From CATOSK01 sp963665735 (lineage in GTDB: Bacteria; Chloroflexota; Dehalococcoidia; Lucifugimonadales; UBA3495), in the NCBI GenBank assembly GCA_963665735.1, contig OY762444.1, forward strand, positions 2,108,001 through 2,172,000: 64,000 bases of DNA, written 5' to 3'. The first letter of the stretch is position 1. Every line of letters starts with the position of its first letter. The notes under the pieces were generated by a model, which was given only the letters and a program-made list of their open reading frames with translations, did no database searches and was not told the DNA's origin. The position numbers were made by a program, and so were the translations under genes. This document shows, piece by piece, positions 58,133-64,000 of the stretch.

Positions 58133-58210
58133 TGGCAGGAGCGGGAGGATTCGAACCCCCGACCACTGGTTTTGGAGACCAGCGCTCTGACCAGACTGAG
58201 CTACGCTCCT
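58133..58210 (-). tRNA. tRNA-Trp (CCA anticodon)
   Basis: Acceptor AGGAGCG pairs with CGCTCCT. D-arm GCTC...GAGC, anticodon stem CTGGT/ACCAG with loop CTCCAAA giving anticodon CCA, T-arm GGGGGTTCGAATCCTCC. CCA is encoded at the 3' end. It is the last of three tRNA genes in transcription order. Confidence 0.93.
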
Positions 58211-58213
58211 GCG

Positions 58214-58289
58214 TGGTACCCCTGGAGGGACTCGAACCCCCGACGCGCGACTTAGGACGCCGCCGCTCTATCCTCTGAGCTACAGGGGC
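58214..58289 (-). tRNA. tRNA-Arg (CCT anticodon)
   Basis: Acceptor GCCCCTG pairs with CAGGGGT. The anticodon stem GCGGC/GTCGC has loop GTCCTAA, so the anticodon is CCT, reading AGG. T-arm GGGGGTTCGAGTCCCTC. CCA is encoded. Only three bases separate it from tRNA-Trp. Confidence 0.92.
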
Positions 58290-58293
58290 AAGT

Positions 58294-58369
58294 TGGTGGA
58301 GATAGGGGGGCTCGAACCCCCAACCTCGGCATTGCGAACGCCGCGCTCTCCCAGTTGAGCTATATCCCC
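58294..58369 (-). tRNA. tRNA-Ala (CGC anticodon)
   Basis: Acceptor GGGGATA pairs with TATCTCC. The anticodon stem CGGCG/TGCCG has loop TTCGCAA, giving anticodon CGC, reading GCG. T-arm GGGGGTTCGAGCCCCCC. CCA is encoded. First gene of the cluster. Confidence 0.92.
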
Positions 58370-58528
58370 GTCGGAGACCCCTCCACGGACAAGACACGGG
58401 CGGCCATTCAATCCGCCCATCCGGGGCAACACCGCCCCGTCTCCAACCAAATGGTAAATCCGCCCCTTGCCCCCTGTCAAGCCGCCGGGCGACCAGAGGC
58501 TTTCAGTTTTCCTTCCTCGCCTTTCCAT

Positions 58529-58625
58529 GTCATTCTGAGCGCAGCGAAGAATCTAAAATTCTTGCGTCCAACAGCGTCGCCTACCCACAGAAATTTTGGA
58601 CCTTTCCTCCGTTCCGGGAGATGAC
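58529..58625. repeat. 95-bp-type palindromic element (AAGAATTTTAGA type)
   Basis: Starts GTCATTCTGAGCGCAGCG and ends CCGTTCCGGGAGATGAC with inner AATCTAAAATTCTTG and AGAAATTTTGGACC. It occupies the gap between the tRNA cluster and the HicB-like gene. Confidence 0.65.
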
Positions 58626-58719
58626 CGAAAGACCCTGGCGGTGCGGCTCTTCCCATGAATAGGGGCAGAGGGTTTTGTTGGCGGGGGCAAACGGCAACCC
58701 GCTGTCAAGCGACCGGCCG

Positions 58720-58860
58720 GGTCATTTGCGACGAGTCGGCCAAAAGCCGTCCAAGCCCATTGTGGACGAAATAAACCGGGCGCTGGCAGAGTATTACGGG
58801 TTTACGGCGGAGGAAATGCACTCTATCATCAACTATAGAATAAGTACCGCATGGGACGGT
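58720..58860 (+). pseudogene. 3' fragment of an Eco57I-type methylase/restriction gene
   Basis: The frame reads KPSKPIVDEINRALAEYYGF and then TAEEMHSIINYRI, which matches the typical C-terminal end of Eco57I/BREX-type methylases (KPIIDEID-VLA-HYGF-EEEL-FIINYD). No upstream part of such a gene is present, and repeats begin just before it. The open frame continues without homology. It looks like a relic of a larger restriction-modification gene. Confidence 0.45.
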
Positions 58861-58894
58861 AAGAGCCATGAAAGCGCGCGTCAGGGAGTAGAAA

Positions 58895-59104
58895 ATGGAA
58901 CTGTACCAGTTGGAATGTGTCCTGCACGAACCCTGCGAAGACCAGGGTTGGCTCTTCATGGCCGAGACGCCGGAACTGCCCGGTTGCCGGGCGTGGGGCG
59001 AGACCGCCGACGAGACCCTGGCCGAATTGTCCACCGTGGCCGAGCAGTTCATTCTTTCGTACAAAGACCGGGGCAAACCCCTGCCGGCGGGAGTGACGGG
59101 TTAA
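58895..59104 (+). CDS. HicB-like antitoxin-family protein (orphan)
   Basis: 69 residues with GGGAGT upstream of the ATG. QGWLFMAETPELPGCRAWGE, then TADETLAELSTVAEQFILS, is the HicB fold pattern, as in the gene at 29345. No HicA lies next to it; the preceding sequence is a methylase relic and the following gene is a membrane-anchored coiled coil. It may be an orphan antitoxin or a HicB-fold protein of other use. Confidence 0.75.
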   Translation: MELYQLECVLHEPCEDQGWLFMAETPELPGCRAWGETADETLAELSTVAEQFILSYKDRGKPLPAGVTG

Positions 59105-59226
59105 GTCCGCCCCAACACTCGCCACCCGCGCTTACCTGTGTTCTACTAGTATTGACCGGGAACGCCGTCCCCGCGTTCCAACCGCCCTTTCCTGCTCCAT
59201 ACCGCCATGCCGGGGAGTCCTTGACA

Positions 59227-59457
59227 ATGACCTTTACCGCCGACCTCACAGCCATCGCTACCTTCGTCTTGTTGCTCTTGTCCGCAATCAGCGGCTTCCT
59301 TTGGGTGGGAAGATTGAGCAGCCGGGTTGACCGCCTGGAGTCGGACGTAAAGGACTTGAAGGAAGACGTTGCCAAGATTCTGCAACTCCTGAACCAACAC
59401 ATCGGTTACCATCAAGGTCTGGCCGACGCGGGAACACCGACCATATCCTCCCCCTAA
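59227..59457 (+). CDS. Small membrane-anchored coiled-coil protein
   Basis: 76 residues from the ATG at 59227 with GGGGAGT upstream. One N-terminal membrane span (AIATFVLLLLSAISGFLWV, about 8-27) is followed by a coiled coil (RLSSRVDRLESDVKDLKEDVAKILQLL). Such proteins usually sit at the inner membrane with the coil in the cytoplasm and act as scaffolds, but there is no specific family. Its stop overlaps the stop of the convergent AI-2E transporter gene. Confidence 0.6.
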   Translation: MTFTADLTAIATFVLLLLSAISGFLWVGRLSSRVDRLESDVKDLKEDVAKILQLLNQHIGYHQGLADAGTPTISSP

Positions 59458-60611
59458 CCATCCTCCCCTGCCGGCACCGCCGGTTGGCCGTCCTCAACCC
59501 CCGAATCATCAACCTCCTCCGCCTCCACGTCATACCCCGCGTCTGCCGGCGTCCTTGGCGACTGCCATTCATTCACCAGATAGAGGATGATTCCCCGGCC
59601 CATCGCCACCAACGGCGGCCCCAGAATTACCCCCCACAATCCGAAATACTGGCTGCCAATGGTTATCACCATGATTACGGCGATGGGGTGCAGTTTCAGC
59701 GTGTTGCCCTGCACCCGCGGCACCAGCAGCGTGTTCTCCAACAACTGCACCACCAAGTACAACAGGACGACCCAAAGAACCTTTTCCGGCGCGGTTGCCA
59801 GCGTCACCAGCACCCCCGCCGCCCCGCCAATCCACGGGCCGATAATCGGTATCAGCTCCGTCAGTCCGGCCACTATGCCCAGGATGAACGCGAAAGGCAC
59901 TCCCAGCAGCAGCAGCCCCACGGTTACGATGACCCCGACAATCAACCCCAGGGTCAGTTGCCCCCGAATGTATCCCCCCAACGTCCGGTCGGCGATGTCC
60001 AGGATTTCCTGCAAATGCCCCCGCAGCGCCGCCGGGAAAGGGGCGCAAAGGGCCGACTTGACCTGCCCGGAGTCCTTCATCATGTAGAAAATCAGCACCG
60101 GAGCGGTGGCAATGCCCAGGAACAGCGCAAAGGAGCCGGAGACCACCCCCCAGGTGCGCGATAGCAGCGTCTTGGCCGCCCCTGCCAGGATGTTGCCCGC
60201 CTGGGCCAGCGCCTCCTCCGCCAGGTCCCGCGCTTCGGGCGGAATCAGGTGTTCATATCGGGCAACCCAACCTTCCACCGTCTCCCGCGCGTCACTGAAG
60301 AACTGCGGGAAATCCTCAATGAACTCCCGGCTTTGCTCAATGGTGGGAGGAATAACCGCCGCCAGGATTCCGCCAAAGATGCCCAGCGCCACCAGGAAAA
60401 TAATCCCGATGGCGATGCCCCGGCTCAAGTCGGGGCGACGGCGACGCCAGGGCATACCCCGCTCCAGCAGCCGCGCCACCGGCAGCAGCACGTAGGCGAT
60501 GACCGCGCTGATTCCCAGGGTCAGCAGCGCCGTCCCCAGGAAGTACACCACCGCCAGCGTCACCACCACCACCGCGGCGGTTGCCAGCACCAGCCAACGA
60601 TTTCTACTCAT
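59454..60611 (-). CDS. AI-2E family transporter
   Basis: 385 residues with about eight hydrophobic segments and the long soluble loop typical of the family between the early and late membrane segments (EDFPQFFSDARETVEGWVARYEHL). The GPxxAMGRGIILYLVNEW end and the LLLGVPFAFILGIVAGLTELIPIIGPWIGG region (about 225-260) are the AI-2E transporter signature. Members export autoinducer-2 or exchange ions (Na+/H+, as in some related exchangers). The substrate here is undetermined. The C-terminal 50 residues are acidic and rich in P, A, E and D. Confidence 0.9.
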   Translation of the reverse strand: MSRNRWLVLATAAVVVVTLAVVYFLGTALLTLGISAVIAYVLLPVARLLERGMPWRRRRPDLSRGIAIGIIFLVALGIFGGILAAVIPPTIEQSREFIEDFPQFFSDARETVEGWVARYEHLIPPEARDLAEEALAQAGNILAGAAKTLLSRTWGVVSGSFALFLGIATAPVLIFYMMKDSGQVKSALCAPFPAALRGHLQEILDIADRTLGGYIRGQLTLGLIVGVIVTVGLLLLGVPFAFILGIVAGLTELIPIIGPWIGGAAGVLVTLATAPEKVLWVVLLYLVVQLLENTLLVPRVQGNTLKLHPIAVIMVITIGSQYFGLWGVILGPPLVAMGRGIILYLVNEWQSPRTPADAGYDVEAEEVDDSGVEDGQPAVPAGEDG

Positions 60612-60717
60612 GCCCGCTCCCGTTGACCTTTGCTAGTGACCTTGTATTCCCAACCCGTAGGGCCAGGTTTCCAACCCGTCCTGCCCTCGCCGCAACCGCC
60701 GTCATTCCCACTCCCTA

Positions 60718-61091
60718 CCGTCATTCCGGCGAAAGCCGGAATCCAGAAATCCTAGCCAAATGCCGGCGTTGACCCCCCGAATAGCCGTCATTCCGGCGAA
60801 AGCCGGAATCCAGTAATCCTAGCCAAATGCCGACGTTGACCCCACGAATAACCGTCATTCCGACGAAAGCCGGAATCCAGTAATCCTAGCCCAATACCGC
60901 CGTTGGCCTCCCGAATAGCCGTCATACCGGCGAAAGCCGGAATCCAGCAATCCTAGCCAAATACCGCCGTTAACCCCCCGAATAACCGTCATTCCGGCGA
61001 AAGCCGGAATCCAGTAATCCTAGCCAAATACCGCCTTTGACCCCCCGAATAACCGTCATTCCGGCGAAAGCCGGAATCCAGAAATCCCAAC
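60718..61091. repeat. 67-bp tandem repeat array with hairpins
   Basis: Units start at 60718, 60785, 60852, 60919 and 60986, all exactly 67 bases, with a sixth partial unit at 61053. Each has the ATTCCGGC-gaaa-GCCGGAAT hairpin and then a 40-base stretch (AATCCTAGCCAAAT.. CCGAATA). The stretch between hairpins is nearly identical in each unit, so this is a tandem array and not a CRISPR with unique spacers. Mutations differ among units. Confidence 0.9.
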
Positions 61092-61149
61092 CATACAACA
61101 ACGTCCGCTTGGCCAAGGAATCCTGGATACCGGCCTGCGCCGGTATGAC
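61055..61149. repeat. Complete 95-bp composite palindromic element (ATTCCGGC type)
   Basis: The last hairpin of the tandem array forms the left end, and ATACCGGCCTGCGCCGGTATGAC the right end. The array therefore appears to be an expansion of the left half of this element. Confidence 0.75.
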
Positions 61150-61234
61150 GGGTTATTCACCAATGCAACCGTAACCCACCGGGACAGAATACCGGATGCG
61201 CTTGTCCTCGGCGTGGACGCCGGCAACATGGCCC

Positions 61235-61921
61235 TTAACCCCCCTCCAACGGCGGCAACACCCGATCCAGCCACGGAACCAGGTCATCCAACACCGGCTG
61301 CGGGATTTCGTGGCCCATGTCATACTCGTGGTAGGCCGGCTGGTAGCCCTGGGCGTCCAGAAACTCCCGCGTCGCTTGCGCCGACTCCATCGAAATCAGC
61401 GGGTCGGCGCTCCCGTGGGCGATGAATATGGGCTGATTCCGTTCCTGGGGCAGCCGGGCTTTCAGTATTTCCGGGTCCGGCAGCGACGCGCTCAAAGCCA
61501 CCAGCCCGGCGAAAGTGTCGGGCCGATTCAGCCCGCAGCGGTAGGTCATGCCCCCGCCCTGGGAAAAGCCCAGCAGCGCAATGTTGCCGGGGACGGCCCC
61601 CAACTGCTCAAAGACCTCATCGAAAAACCCGGCCACCACTTCCTCCGCCCGATGGAAGTCCTCGGCGGTGGCCTCGCCCCGCGGCGGATGCCAGCCGTAG
61701 CCCACCATGCCCGCGCCCAGGTTGAAGGGAATGGGAGCGTTGGGGCAGGTGTAAACGTACCCCGTGCGGTTGATGGACGGCGCCAGCCCCGCCAGGTCCC
61801 GCATATTGGCCCCAAACCCGTGCAGCATCACCACCAGCGGATACGACTTCCCCTCGTCATAATCGTCGGGGTAAATGTTGAAATAATGCAGTTCCTTCCC
61901 TTTAAGCTGCTCCCCCTTCAT
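61235..61921 (-). CDS. Alpha/beta hydrolase, carboxylesterase/phospholipase type
   Basis: 228 residues. The nucleophile elbow is GFSQGG (within LLGFSQGGGMTY), the acid is in AHGSADPLIS and the histidine is in YDMGHEI near the C-terminus. VVMLHGFGANMRDLAGL is the oxyanion region. This is the DLH/carboxylesterase-2 (abhydrolase_2) family, which hydrolyses short-chain esters or acyl phospholipids. It is preceded by an AT-rich leader and lies between repeats with no clear operon partner. Confidence 0.88.
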   Translation of the reverse strand: MKGEQLKGKELHYFNIYPDDYDEGKSYPLVVMLHGFGANMRDLAGLAPSINRTGYVYTCPNAPIPFNLGAGMVGYGWHPPRGEATAEDFHRAEEVVAGFFDEVFEQLGAVPGNIALLGFSQGGGMTYRCGLNRPDTFAGLVALSASLPDPEILKARLPQERNQPIFIAHGSADPLISMESAQATREFLDAQGYQPAYHEYDMGHEIPQPVLDDLVPWLDRVLPPLEGG

Positions 61922-62031
61922 CGCTGGCCCCCTTCCGTTCCGGTTGCCCCCATCCTAACACCGCCACCGCCGGATACCAACCTGCCAAGGCATCGCCCCG
62001 TTGGAATCCCCGAAAGGACGAATCAGGAAAT

Positions 62032-62094
62032 CCCCTCCCCCTACCAGGGGGAGGGTTAGAGCCTGTCCTGAGCATAGCCGAAGGAGTGGGGGTG
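62032..62094 (+). repeat. Family 1 repeat interrupted by a 24-bp insert
   Basis: The normal run GAGGGTTAG...TGGGGGTGA is split by 24 bases (62062-62085, CCTGTCC...GAAGGA), leaving both flanks intact. It is the same module as in 20255-20278 and 7427-7450. Confidence 0.7.
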
Positions 62095-62113
62095 ACCCCC
62101 AACTGACCAATCC

Positions 62114-62141
62114 GTAGGGACACGGGTTGCCGTGTCCCTAC
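62114..62141. repeat. 28-bp palindrome variant
   Basis: GTAGGGACACGG-gttg-CCGTGTCCCTAC. It has the same length and ends as the GTAGGGGCGCAC family with a changed core. Confidence 0.7.
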
Positions 62142-62160
62142 CAACACCAACGCCCCCACC

Positions 62161-62187
62161 GTCATTCCGGCGAAGGCCGGAATCCAG
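62161..62187. repeat. Single ATTCCGGC hairpin repeat
   Basis: GTCATTCCGGCGAAGGCCGG-AATCCAG, a solo copy between repeats. Confidence 0.75.
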
Positions 62188-62218
62188 AAATCCTTGCCAC
62201 CTCCAAAGCTGGTGGGCA

Positions 62219-62265
62219 AAAATCCCCTCCCCCTCGACGGGGGAGGGTTAGGGAGGGGGTGAAAA
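62219..62265 (+). repeat. G-rich hairpin repeat (family 1)
   Basis: AAATCCCCTCCCCCTCGACG hairpin with GGGTTAGGGAGGGGGTGAAA tail, 50 bases before the promoter of the DUF952 gene. Confidence 0.8.
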
Positions 62266-62317
62266 CCTTGGCGCCTACCCCCTTTCCCTCAAAAGAACCG
62301 CCTCCGCGCAAGTAAGG

Positions 62318-62323
62318 TACAAT
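62318..62323 (+). promoter_or_regulatory. Candidate -10 box of the DUF952 gene
   Basis: TACAAT in the context AAGGTACAATGCC, 29 bases before the ATG. An AAAGGA ribosome binding site follows. Confidence 0.45.
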
Positions 62324-62352
62324 GCCCCCCAAACCCCAAGAAAGGAACCCCC

Positions 62353-62703
62353 ATGCCAACCATTTTCCACCTGATAGACCAAACCGCTTGGGACACCGCC
62401 CGCTCCCAATCGGAACACCGCGCCGACTCCCTGGCCGCCGAAGGGTTTATCCACTGCTCCGAAGACCCGGAACAACTGCTGCGGGTGGCGGAACGGCTCT
62501 ACGCTGGACGCCCCGACTTGCTGGCCCTGGAAGTGGACGTTGACCGCTTGGCCTCGCCGCTGAAACGGGAACCCAGCCGTTCCGGGGAGATTTACCCCCA
62601 CATCTACGGCCCGTTGAATCTGGATGCGGTGGTCAAAGTCTGGCAACTGCCATTAGACGCCGACGGCGTTCATTACCTGGATAGTCCATCAAATCAGGAC
62701 TGA
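62353..62703 (+). CDS. DUF952 family protein
   Basis: 116 residues. IFHLIDQTAWDTARSQSEHRADSLAAEGFIHCSEDPEQLLRVAERLYAGRPDLLALEVD is the DUF952 pattern, with the conserved GFIHCS and later HIYGPLNLDAVV. The fold resembles ADP-ribosyltransferase-like barrels, but no activity is established. The first in-frame ATG is used. Confidence 0.88.
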   Translation: MPTIFHLIDQTAWDTARSQSEHRADSLAAEGFIHCSEDPEQLLRVAERLYAGRPDLLALEVDVDRLASPLKREPSRSGEIYPHIYGPLNLDAVVKVWQLPLDADGVHYLDSPSNQD

Positions 62704-62705
62704 TG

Positions 62706-62789
62706 GGTAAACCGGCAGTCCGCCAACTTTCGACTGACAGGTAAACCGGCAGTCCGTTCGTGGTGAGCTTGTCGAACCATGAACGGACT
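62706..62789. repeat. 17-bp direct repeat with an adjoining inverted repeat
   Basis: GGTAAACCGGCAGTCCG occurs at 62706-62722 and 62740-62756. The second copy overlaps AGTCCGTTC, which is inverted as GAACGGACT at 62781-62789 around TGGTGAGCTTGTCGAACCA. It lies between the DUF952 and kinase-like genes. Confidence 0.6.
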
Positions 62790-62857
62790 GCCCTGGACGA
62801 GAAAGCTCAAGGCGAACGAAAAAACCAACCACCATTCCCAGATCGTTCACCCATTGT

Positions 62858-63826
62858 TTGAGGAGTAACAAAATCTATACCCCCACCGAACTTGAAACCA
62901 TCCACGCCTGCATCGGGGAGTTGCCCAACTGGGCCGGAACGGACTGGCCGGAAAGGGCCACCGCCGCCGTATCCGATGGCCGCTGTCCTTCCCGTCTCTT
63001 CCTGCTGTGGCCGCTGTCGGAAAGCCAACCGGCCCTTTTCGATAAACTGCTGCATGACCCGCTGGTAGAGTCCCATTCCATTTACGGGTTATTCCCCGGC
63101 CTCTATGAATGGGTGTATGGGAATGGCCCGCCGCCGCAAGTTTCCTGGGAGGGGCGCACCCGCGGCCGGGTGGGAATCTTCCAGAAGGACAACGCCGGCC
63201 TGGTGGTCAAGCCGCTGCAAAACCGCCGGGAAGACGAAATCGCCGCCATCGCCGGAGGGCTGGGAGTTGGCCCCCAACAGTTGCCTTCGCTACCCGGATT
63301 CCTGACCGAAGAATACGCCCCCGGCGCGTTCTTCACCGACTTGCCGCCGCAACTTTTAACCGGGGACTTCCTGCGTTCCCTGGGCGTCAGGTTGGGCCGG
63401 ATGCTCCGCAGTCTGCACCGGACGGGGATTTACTACAACGATGCCACCCTGTCCGACCCCGACGGACGTTCCCACCTGCTGGTGACGGAGGACGGTCAAG
63501 CCACCCTCATAGACTTCGGCGTGTCCGTCCTGCTGGACAACCATCCCCAACTGTCGCTGCCCCGACTCTCGTTAGAAGAAGTCTATAACGTCGCCCGGAC
63601 CGACCCCAACTTTCAACTCTTCGCCCGCCTGGGCGTCAGCCAAGCGGACATGACCGCCTTCCTCCGCCAGTACCGGCAAACCCTGGCCGCCGCCGCCCCG
63701 CGGGACATCATGGCCCGCGACCTGACCTTCTTCCAACAGGGCCTAAGACAAGCCTCCGCCAAAATGGGCGACCACATCGCCGCCCCGATGGAGCAAGGCT
63801 TTAACGAGGGTTACTACCAGGGGTAG
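62858..63826 (+). CDS. Kinase-like (RIO/APH-fold) hypothetical protein
   Basis: 322 residues. After an N-terminal domain of about 110 residues comes a protein-kinase-like core: LGRMLRSLHRTGIYYNDATLSD with a catalytic-loop asparagine/aspartate pair, then TLIDFGVSVLLD, a DFG-type metal-binding motif. The N-terminal lobe has VVKPL as the likely nucleotide lysine (about 115-120). RIO and lipopolysaccharide kinases share this pattern. The substrate is unknown. The only in-frame start (TTG) overlaps an AGGAG site that has no normal start codon behind it, so the true start may be changed or lost. Confidence 0.6.
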   Translation: MRSNKIYTPTELETIHACIGELPNWAGTDWPERATAAVSDGRCPSRLFLLWPLSESQPALFDKLLHDPLVESHSIYGLFPGLYEWVYGNGPPPQVSWEGRTRGRVGIFQKDNAGLVVKPLQNRREDEIAAIAGGLGVGPQQLPSLPGFLTEEYAPGAFFTDLPPQLLTGDFLRSLGVRLGRMLRSLHRTGIYYNDATLSDPDGRSHLLVTEDGQATLIDFGVSVLLDNHPQLSLPRLSLEEVYNVARTDPNFQLFARLGVSQADMTAFLRQYRQTLAAAAPRDIMARDLTFFQQGLRQASAKMGDHIAAPMEQGFNEGYYQG

Positions 63827-63857
63827 AAATGCAAAGTGACAGAAACCCGGTGGCGTG

Positions 63858-63886
63858 AAATCCCCCCTTTCGTAAAGGGGGATTTT
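63858..63886 (+). terminator. Intrinsic terminator after the kinase-like gene
   Basis: AAATCCCCCCTTT-cgt-AAAGGGGGATTTT is a long stem with a T-rich end, about 30 bases after the stop codon. Confidence 0.75.
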
Positions 63887-63934
63887 CTAGGCAGTGTCGT
63901 CAAAATCACCCGTTGCAATTCCTGCATCGCCACC

Positions 63935-63961
63935 GTCATTCCGGCGTAGGCCGGAATCCAG
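63935..63961. repeat. Single ATTCCGGC hairpin repeat
   Basis: GTCATTCCGGCGTAGGCCGG-AATCCAG near the end of the window. Confidence 0.75.
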
Positions 63962-64000
63962 AAATCCTTGCCAGTGCGGCCCTTGGCCTCAGAATTACAG

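Larger units (their letters stand above)
60612..61234. other. Gene-free region dominated by a tandem repeat array
   Basis: About 620 bases between the AI-2E transporter and esterase genes. The 67-base-period array and a complete 95-bp element fill most of it. No gene is supported. Confidence 0.7.
61922..62352. other. Repeat-rich gap
   Basis: About 430 bases with G-rich repeats, a 28-bp palindrome and a solo hairpin. Nothing coding is supported. Its right end holds the promoter of the DUF952 gene. Confidence 0.65.

Noticed and set aside
60718..61091. CRISPR array
   Set aside because: The period is constant at 67 bases but the sequences between hairpins are nearly the same in each unit, and no cas genes are present.

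Overview
The window reads as a GC-rich bacterial chromosome segment. Family content points to an uncultured Chloroflexota lineage of the Dehalococcoidia/SAR202 type, but this is inference only. The hints are the PIN/TRAM-ispD-ispF-cysS gene order, several flavin oxidoreductases, an amidohydrolase, a family 5 solute-binding lipoprotein and large FtsX-type permeases. No rRNA gene or taxonomic marker is present to settle it. Housekeeping genes are interleaved with accessory genes, several of them visibly AT-richer than their surroundings.

Layout. 0-7.2 kb: FAD-linked oxidase, then a minus-strand operon PIN/TRAM-ispD-[reverse transcriptase]-ispF-cysS, with a stand-alone RT gene wedged between two isoprenoid genes. 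7.4-13.2 kb: RidA-like protein, a GmrSD-type DUF262/DUF1524 protein, an OsmC-family gene whose second redox residue is encoded by in-frame TGA followed by a hairpin (probable selenoprotein), and a Shedu nuclease. 13.4-25 kb: amidohydrolase, two DNA methyltransferases (one fused to HNH), solute-binding lipoprotein, FAD oxidoreductase, a DUF1828 pair and an MFS carrier. 25-29.9 kb: PaREP1-like protein, a small protein/PIN pair, a four-gene AlbA_2-hypothetical-ATPase-TOPRIM cassette and hicAB. 30-36.7 kb: a cargo gene bounded by 213-bp direct repeats, a flavoprotein, a Septu pair (ptuA/ptuB) and a DUF3800 protein. 36.8-43.1 kb: a phage morphogenesis remnant (protease, capsid, connector, tail proteins) without portal or terminase. 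43.4-45 kb: four tandem PaREP1-like genes. 45-57.6 kb: a heme-binding-like protein, two giant FtsX-type permeases with two ABC ATPases, small coiled-coil proteins and a second methyltransferase-HNH fusion. 57.7-64 kb: three tRNA genes (Ala, Arg, Trp), a HicB-like protein, AI-2E transporter, esterase, DUF952 protein and a kinase-like protein.

At least eight known or candidate defence or toxin-antitoxin modules lie within about 55 kb, so this is best described as a diffuse defence island. The intergenic DNA is packed with short palindromic elements: 95-bp elements ending GTCAT/ATGAC, G-rich hairpins that match a G-quadruplex pattern, 28-bp palindromes, and a 24-bp module found inserted inside members of several of the other families. 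These elements also separate the phage genes, which suggests that module is an old resident.
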